Shown: piece by piece, positions 58,632 to 64,000 of the stretch | Layout: each line of letters opens with the position of its first letter | Position numbering within the stretch: position 1 is the first letter of the stretch | From: Membranipora membranacea | Taxonomy: Eukaryota > Bryozoa > Gymnolaemata > Cheilostomatida > Membraniporidae | Assembly (NCBI GenBank): GCA_914767715.1 | Contig: OU612069.1 | Location: 9,917,387-9,981,386, forward strand | Length of the DNA stretch: 64,000 nucleotides | Direction: 5' to 3' | Notes under the pieces: model-generated | Databases searched by the model: none | The model's input: only the letters and a program-made list of their open reading frames with translations | What the model was told of the DNA's origin: nothing | Made by a program: the position numbers and the translations under genes

Positions 58632-58796
58632 TCTCAAAGCAGCAGCCTGGTTGACTCGGAATGCAGCAGCCTGGTGACTCTAAATCATTACAAACACAGC
58701 CATATTTGTCTTGTGGTCAGTTCTGTGACGTTGCCAGTTGAACACAAGGACAGCCAGGTTCAGAGCCAGGTGGTATTCCATTACATTCATTACAAT
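58632..58796 (-). other. Gene C exon 3 (module 2, with nonsense codon)
   Basis: Acceptor TTTTTTCAAG and donor A|GTAAGT. 55 codons, with an in-frame TGA at the position of a conserved Trp. Downstream frame and splice sites are intact. Confidence 0.6.
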
Positions 58797-59026
58797 CTTG
58801 AAAAAACAAATGCAAGGAAAGGGGATCAATTAATTTAAAATACTGTTAACCCTTAACTCCAAAATCGTTATAGCCCCTCATCAGCTCATAGTTGCTAGAT
58901 TGAAACTTTTGATAGTGAATAAAAGGGTTTGTTGTTATTTCCACATGATGGATTAAATTAAGAGATGGTGCAAATGTGAATGATTTTTTTTATGTGTTCA
59001 TCTCAAAGTTATAGCGTCATACATAC

Positions 59027-59182
59027 CTTGTCCGTGTACTGGCAGACAGCAGCCTGCAGCACCAGGCTGACACCTACATCCGTATATATCATAGTGATTA
59101 CCAGGCCATCCTGATGATTGATCACAGGGGCAGGATGGGTGAGATCCAAGAGGGGCACCTGGCGGACATGATGTTGAGCACC
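59027..59182 (-). other. Gene C exon 2 (module 1)
   Basis: Acceptor TGATTGTAG and donor G|GTATGT. 52 codons, open throughout, the best-preserved module: SCPPGAPLGSHPSCPC, then GWPGNHYDIYGC, then PGAAGCC. Confidence 0.65.
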
Positions 59183-59697
59183 CTACAATCATATAAACAA
59201 ATATACAAGAATTGTATCAGTTTTATATCACAATTTGTAGTTGGTAATTTCACCACAACCATAGGGGAGCAGTCTGAGAGCAAACTTCAATTACAGAATG
59301 GAACATAGAGATCGAGCGCCTTGACTAAAGACTAGGCCTTCAGTTTTGTGTTTATGATAAACACATGTAACATATCCATACCCATATCCAGTACCTCACA
59401 ACACAACAAAAATTCTCTCAAATTGGCAAGGTACCAGCAAATAAAAATGAATGTTGTTGGTTAAATATTGTGGGACTCATTGCACAACAGAGTTGTCTAC
59501 ACTTCTCACATAAAATCAAAAGATAGAATCCATCAGGTAACGCAAAAGCAGACAATCCGGAGAAAAAGTAACTACAGAGGCTTATAAGTTTGTGGGAAAG
59601 CAATGAGCTTTGTTCCCAAATAACTACAGTAGTATACGTAATAATTGCCTCAATATGGATTGTGTGAAACCTTAATCCCTTTCTTTGTGTCACTCAC

Positions 59698-59864
59698 TTT
59701 GTCCGTGTGGGGTCAGGTCCAGGCTGATTGGGTAGGCCTAGCCCATATTCACACCCGGGCCAACCGGGTATTCCACGCTTTTGAATGTCACCATGAGGTC
59801 CTCCTTCAATCTTGTGTGTCATCCATACCAACAATAAAACTGCTAGATATTCCATGTGCTTCAT
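59698..59864 (-). other. Gene C exon 1 (signal peptide)
   Basis: Acceptor TTATTACAG immediately before AATGAAG, implying an upstream non-coding exon. Donor ACAAA|GTGAGT leaves phase 2, while exon 2 requires phase 1. A one-base insertion in the CCCC-ACAC stretch near the end would explain this. Confidence 0.55.
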
Positions 59865-60377
59865 TCTGTAATAAAAAAATTATTTACTTGTCAGTTAAAA
59901 ACAGTTTTGCATTATGTTGATGATTCTGCTACAAGCCTCACTCAAGCACTGCTAGCCGTGTAAGCAGGATATCAAAATTTTAATTATGATGATTTTAGTA
60001 ACGGTGACATCACATTTGATAACTCGGGACTCTGTAACACCAAGTCCACTGTGCTTTGTTTTCAAACGAAGTGTGTGCACTTGTACATATATTCATATTG
60101 TGCACATTGAATTAACCCTTACATAATCATTAGTTTAACATCAAGACAACCTTTATTGAATTAAAAGATACAGATACCTACACCCAAAACAGGATAATTT
60201 CTATACTTCTACGTAATCATGGGCTTACATTGACCCATGATAATATAATACAAACTCATTTGGTGGTACATTTTTCTGACCATGGAGTTTTTAGCTATTA
60301 AAACTAAAAGCATATGATGTGGTAAGAATTACTCGCACCAAGGAGTAAAAGACTCCTTGCTCGCACAGTACACCTAC

Positions 60378-60466
60378 CTTCTCTCTGTTCTATTGTTATG
60401 ACTCACTCTACATGGAATCGGTGGCTCACAGCAGAATGGAGGCCAGTAAGTGCCTGTGCACTCTTT
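60378..60466 (-). promoter_or_regulatory. Probable gene C promoter and 5' UTR exon
   Basis: On the minus strand, CTATAAAG at 60466-60459 is a TATA-like box. About 30 bases on begins a short segment that ends at 60378 in GAGAAG|GTAGGT, a donor that could join the acceptor at 59866. It holds only ATG-TAG, so it is non-coding. Confidence 0.4.
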
Positions 60467-60519
60467 ATAGCTTGACTTTTCTACATTGGCAATAGTTCAA
60501 TGGGTAGCTTGAATATAGA

Positions 60520-60725
60520 GGGAAATTGCAAAATCAAATCAAGACCTCTTGATGTTCGTTTTATTTTTTTATAATCTCATGATTTATGTTTGAAATGGTC
60601 ATTTAATGTTCACTATTTAACAAACAATAATTGTTTTAACGTGATGCACCAATCAAAATTTATAATTTCACAACAACAATTTTTGTATTTGTTATTGAAA
60701 CAACAAGGAAATAGGAAACATAAAT
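60520..60725 (+). repeat. Flanking repeat of gene C, right copy
   Basis: Partner of 56680-56890; see that entry. Confidence 0.4.
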
Positions 60726-62040
60726 CTTTCATTCTGGCTTCAAAAATTTAATCAGTGTAATTAAAATGTATTACAATATATTTTAATCTTTGCGATCATC
60801 ATGAGAATAAGTGCTTTTCCATGCAGCAAAGTTATGACGGAAACCTCTCCAGTTAAATAGCAGTGTGTTGTTAATTCACACATGTGAGAGTGTAGCCTGA
60901 GTACTAAGGCTAATTTGTTTGAGGAGGGGATGTGTATCACCCAACCAAAGAAAACTATATAGTCACTCATGCTGTGTGAGTGTGTACCTAGACAATCCTT
61001 CAAGTTCATTTTATGCGTAGCGTAAGTACAATCACAAACAACAAACAGGTCTCAAGAATTAAAAAACACAATTCAGGGGCATACAGTTGAGCAGTGACCA
61101 TTGGCCATCGTTCTTTACCAATAAACAAACAAGCCCTTTCTGGTTGTAACTAGAAAACTTCGGAATACAGAATTGTAATGATGATTTTGCGTGCTGTCCT
61201 ATTATTATGGACATTTAGGCCCAACCTGATTAGAAATGAGAAATAGGATAGGATGGTTAGAAATGTAACTTGATTAGTTAGAGTATGCCAGTTGTTTGTG
61301 GTGAGTTTCTAGCTGTCACTAAATGGGAAATCATCAAGAGGAAATTATATGTTTTTAAAATTTGTAAAATTTGAAAGACCATGACAATATGAATGCAGGA
61401 GTACTAGCTTTCTTGGGTCTATTTAACCGTCATTAAAGTGGAACATCTTTTATGATACTTTCGGAGAATTATTTTTGCTAAAATAGTTCTATAAATGTAT
61501 ACCAATTTTGAAAAGAGACATTGTGCTAATGTAGAATACTGATTATTGTAGCTACCTCTGCTACCTCTGCTACCTCTGACTCTGGCTGATCCAAGAGCCT
61601 CACTGAGCTTGCTTGCCCTATATAGCTGCAATTAGGTTTAAAAGAATTAAAATGAGTTGGCAGATCTTCAATTGTGTTTACGCAGCTATCAGTAAAACTC
61701 ATTACATGCCATTACATTGGCAAGAAATATATTTTGTCTAAATAGAACGTACCACAGGGAAATATGAAATATCAATCACCCTTTCTTTATCTGCCTGTGG
61801 TTTACTTATTTATTGTTTGCGAATGTTTGCAAATATATATAAGCTAAATTAGAGAATCTTCACATGCATAATGAAAACACAAGCCCCAACCTTCATATCG
61901 TCGTATCAACCGGCAAAGGCCTTCTTTTGTAAACAAAATAGCGACTGCCTATACACTCTAATGTAGGTTTATATTTGGTCTCAATCTCTGAGAAATAAAA
62001 CTGTCTCTGTAGGGTGCTCTGTAAAAATTATTAAAACTGT
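60726..62040. other. Intergenic, nothing recognised but one microrepeat
   Basis: No supported gene on either strand. Three copies of a 9-bp GCTACCTCT unit lie at about 61551-61577. Confidence 0.4.
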
Positions 62041-62086
62041 TGATTCTGTAAAAATAAATAAAATGATAAGACCATAAAAAATACTA

Positions 62087-62935
62087 TTACTTTTTGAAGA
62101 CACTATTTAGGTATTTGATACATTCTGCTCTAAAACATTTGGCACTGATCTGCACGCGGAACTTGACTGATTGATATCTGCCTGACGGCAGCTGGTTAAG
62201 ACGGAGTAGTGGTTCATCTTCGGTGGCAATCATACGGAGGCTCTTTACCTTCAGTATATTAGAGTAAAGGTCGTCTACGGGTGTGAACGTAAGATCGCCT
62301 GATAGGTAACTTGCAGTTCTTATCACAGATTGTAACTTTTTCTTAGAGTCTGCGCTCAGATGACTATATAGCACAACAAGGTGGTAGGTGATTACTGACT
62401 CTATGAAGGACTTGTAGCAGGTCGTTATTAGTTTCTCAGTGACACCGAGATGGTATAGCTTGGCGATTATATGTAGCCTTTGGCGAGCTTTCGCTGTAGT
62501 TTTCAAGGTGTTCAGAGTAAAATCCAGTTTGTTGGTAATAATGGTGCCTAAGTATGTAAATTGTTCTACCTGCTCAATTGAAGTATCGTTTACAAGCAGT
62601 TGTGGGTAGCTTGGGTTATCCCTTGCATTGCACATGACCATTTCTTTTGTTTTCTTTGCATTGAGTATTAGGTCATTATCCGCGCACCATGAGTTGATGG
62701 TATTAGTCATTGTTTGAAGTTCAGATGGTTGGTTTTCTGTCAACAATTCAATGATCACAGTGTCGTCGGCATATTTTACTAGTTTGATGTTGTTTGTTGA
62801 TGGCATATCGACAACATAAAAGGAGAATAGCAGTGGGCTGATGACGCATCCCTGAGGGCTTCCAGTTGAAGTGCTCAATGATCTTGACGTGTTGAGTGAT
62901 GTAAAGAGGAAAGGTGTAAAGAGGAAGCTTTTCAC
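62087..62935 (-). mobile_element. 5'-truncated LINE with open reverse-transcriptase frame
   Basis: A 282-codon minus-strand frame. TGSPQGCVISPLLFSFYVVD is motif 4, LVKYADDTVII the catalytic Asp pair, and NAKKTKEMVM and FTYLGTIITNKLDF the next conserved blocks. The C-terminus LPSGRYQSVKFRVQISAKCF, with KYLN after it, matches the 'LPSGRR..P..RT.R...SFIP.AI..LN' ending of another LINE group, distinct from the copies at 41 and 56 kb. The N-terminal part and any endonuclease are missing. Upstream, 62941-63245, is not LINE-like. Confidence 0.85.
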
Positions 62936-63260
62936 TCAGTCTGGACCAATCATGCCCAACATTCTTTTGGGATTGGCCACTTTTCTTTGAGGAGCATACC
63001 AAATAACCACACCGCTTTTTTAGGGAGCATTCCAATTTATTGCAAAAGAGCAACCATTGGACTTTTCTATGTGTGATATCTCGAATTTCAGTTGTGACAG
63101 ACCACTGAAGACAATGTACACTGTTTTTCTCATCTTTTTTGTGTGGTAAAGGTGCAATTGGCCAAACAAAATATTCATTTAAGTCACAGTAGCAGAATTG
63201 GTCGAGGTTGAGCATGGCTGGTCTAGACCATGCATGCCCAACCATGCATGTATCGGCATT
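62936..63260. repeat. Inverted GCATG/GGTCTAGACC repeats upstream of the LINE
   Basis: GGTCTAGACC sits at 63219-63228 within a partial palindrome (GGTTGAGCATGGCT ... CATGCCCAACC). A related GGACCAATCATGCCCAAC lies near 62942. A small element boundary is possible. Confidence 0.35.
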
Positions 63261-63424
63261 TTCTTACTGTTTTGAAAGAGATTATGATAGTTATAAGTCT
63301 ACACCAGATTATGAGGAAAAGGAAACATTAATGGCATATTAAATGATCCAAATCTAATACATATTGATGAATTACAGGTGATCCTGAATATACTGCATGA
63401 GCTATGTTTATCAAATCGTCAAGG

Positions 63425-63680
63425 TACCCGGCCATAATGCCATGGTCAAAATGCCATTGGGACAAAATGCCAGTGACATAATGCCATTGCCATAATGCCA
63501 TGGCCATAATACCATAGGTAATAACTTCACTGCACATTATGCCAATGCCAAAATACCAGTTGTACAAAATGCCAGTTGTGTCAAAATACCAGTGGATAAA
63601 ACGCCGGATTGGACATAATACCATTTGGGACAACATACCATATCCCAAAATACCAATGCCATAATGCCAAAATATGTTAC
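63425..63680 (+). repeat. Degenerate minisatellite (CATAATGCCATTGG-type unit)
   Basis: About 18 imperfect copies of a 12-16-bp unit centred on AATGCCA or AATACCA, alternating with short variable spacers (GGGACAA, GTTGTACAA). It gives no sensible protein in any frame. Confidence 0.8.
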
Positions 63681-64000
63681 CAAATCAAGATCAGCCACGC
63701 TGTATATTTTCTTGTTAGTTATATTACAGCTGCGAGTTGCTCAGAGTAGGAGGTGCTTCAGCTGCATGTTAGAGCCATCTCCTTCACTGCTCAAGTCTCG
63801 AAGTTTCTACGTTTGAATTTTGCTGATCTCTGGGGTTTGTTGGGCCCCATGTGTACCGAAGGCTAGTGTGTGTTGCAGAAATTGCAGCCAAGTAATGTGA
63901 CGCAAATTAATTGACTCTAAAGTTGACCAACTTTTTGTCTTGGCTATAGAAGGGTTTTGACTGGTCTTGACTGATGCTATTACTGGCGTCATGAAGGCTG
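63681..64000. other. End of window, nothing recognised
   Basis: No supported feature in the last 320 bases. Confidence 0.4.

Larger units (their letters stand above)
57730..59864 (-). pseudogene. Modular secreted Cys/Gly/Pro-rich protein gene C, with two disabling changes
   Basis: Four coding exons on the minus strand: 59864-59698, 59182-59027, 58796-58632 and 57905-57730. Exon 1 starts with a signal peptide (MEYLAVLLLVWMTHKIEGG) and a GIPGWPGCEY motif. Each of the next three exons encodes one module of about 52-58 residues with the plan CxxCPPGAPxGSHPxCPC, GWPG/GQPG, YGCxC, PGCC. Internal exons are 156 and 165 bp and symmetric (phase 1-1), so modules could be added or lost without a frame change. 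Two defects: exon 1 ends one base out of phase with exon 2, although its terminal bases otherwise match the exon 2 end (CACGGACAA). The 58796-58632 module has TGA where its sister module has Trp (SQN-stop-PQD versus SGWPG). Either a recent pseudogene, sequencing error, or a disrupted allele. No recognised family; distant stylistic kin of copies A and B. Confidence 0.6.

Noticed and set aside
62748-63245. 165-codon minus-strand frame upstream of the 62-kb LINE
   Set aside because: It overlaps the reverse-transcriptase frame out of phase in its last part, and the rest has no recognisable motif or start context.
1-64000. CRISPR arrays, bacterial operons, ribosome binding sites, rRNA
   Set aside because: The window is animal nuclear DNA with spliced genes. 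No regularly spaced identical repeats and no rRNA-like conserved blocks were seen.

Overview
The window is nuclear DNA of a multicellular animal, very probably an invertebrate. It is AT-rich, genes are split by GT-AG introns, there are many non-LTR retrotransposon remnants and palindromic mini-elements, and one gene is an unmistakable glypican, a family known from animals. The species cannot be fixed from the sequence. A non-bilaterian such as a sponge is my guess, at low confidence, from the divergent glypican and from secreted Cys/Gly/Pro-rich proteins I do not recognise. Exon boundaries were read by eye from splice sites, phase continuity and protein sense. No database search was possible.

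Region 1 (about 1.6-8.8 kb, + strand): a TRIM/RBCC-like gene with a half RING, a B-box-like segment, a coiled coil, a Pro-rich repeat linker and an NHL-like propeller. Its coiled-coil exon is interrupted by a 1,622-bp transposon with about 335-bp terminal inverted repeats and a perfect 9-bp target duplication. Two further frame breaks and a decayed tandem copy of the last two exons follow, so the locus looks like a pseudogene or a disrupted allele.

Region 2 (9.9-36.8 kb, + strand): a complete glypican gene of 11 coding exons, predicted 623 aa. It has a signal peptide, exactly 14 cysteines in family-like order, a Ser-Gly glycosaminoglycan site and a GPI-type hydrophobic tail. Introns 1 and 2 (12.1 and 8.5 kb) hold palindromes and mini-elements.

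Region 3 (37-46 kb): gene-poor. It holds a tRNA-like SINE head, short hairpin elements, one unassigned 120-aa ORF and two LINE remnants.

Region 4 (46.2-60.8 kb, - strand): a tandem cluster of secreted Cys/Gly/Pro-rich genes. Copies A and B are intact, each with an 8-nt coding first exon, a conserved TATA promoter and a shared spacer. A related modular gene C has a nonsense codon and a frameshift. A LINE fragment begins exactly at the edge of the last A/B spacer.

Region 5 (61-64 kb): another LINE remnant (- strand) and a degenerate minisatellite.

The glypican should act at the cell surface as a co-receptor for signalling ligands, by family analogy. The Cys-rich cluster should encode secreted or matrix proteins (inference). 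Small palindromes with 9-bp target duplications occur at three places and match the duplication length of the large transposon.
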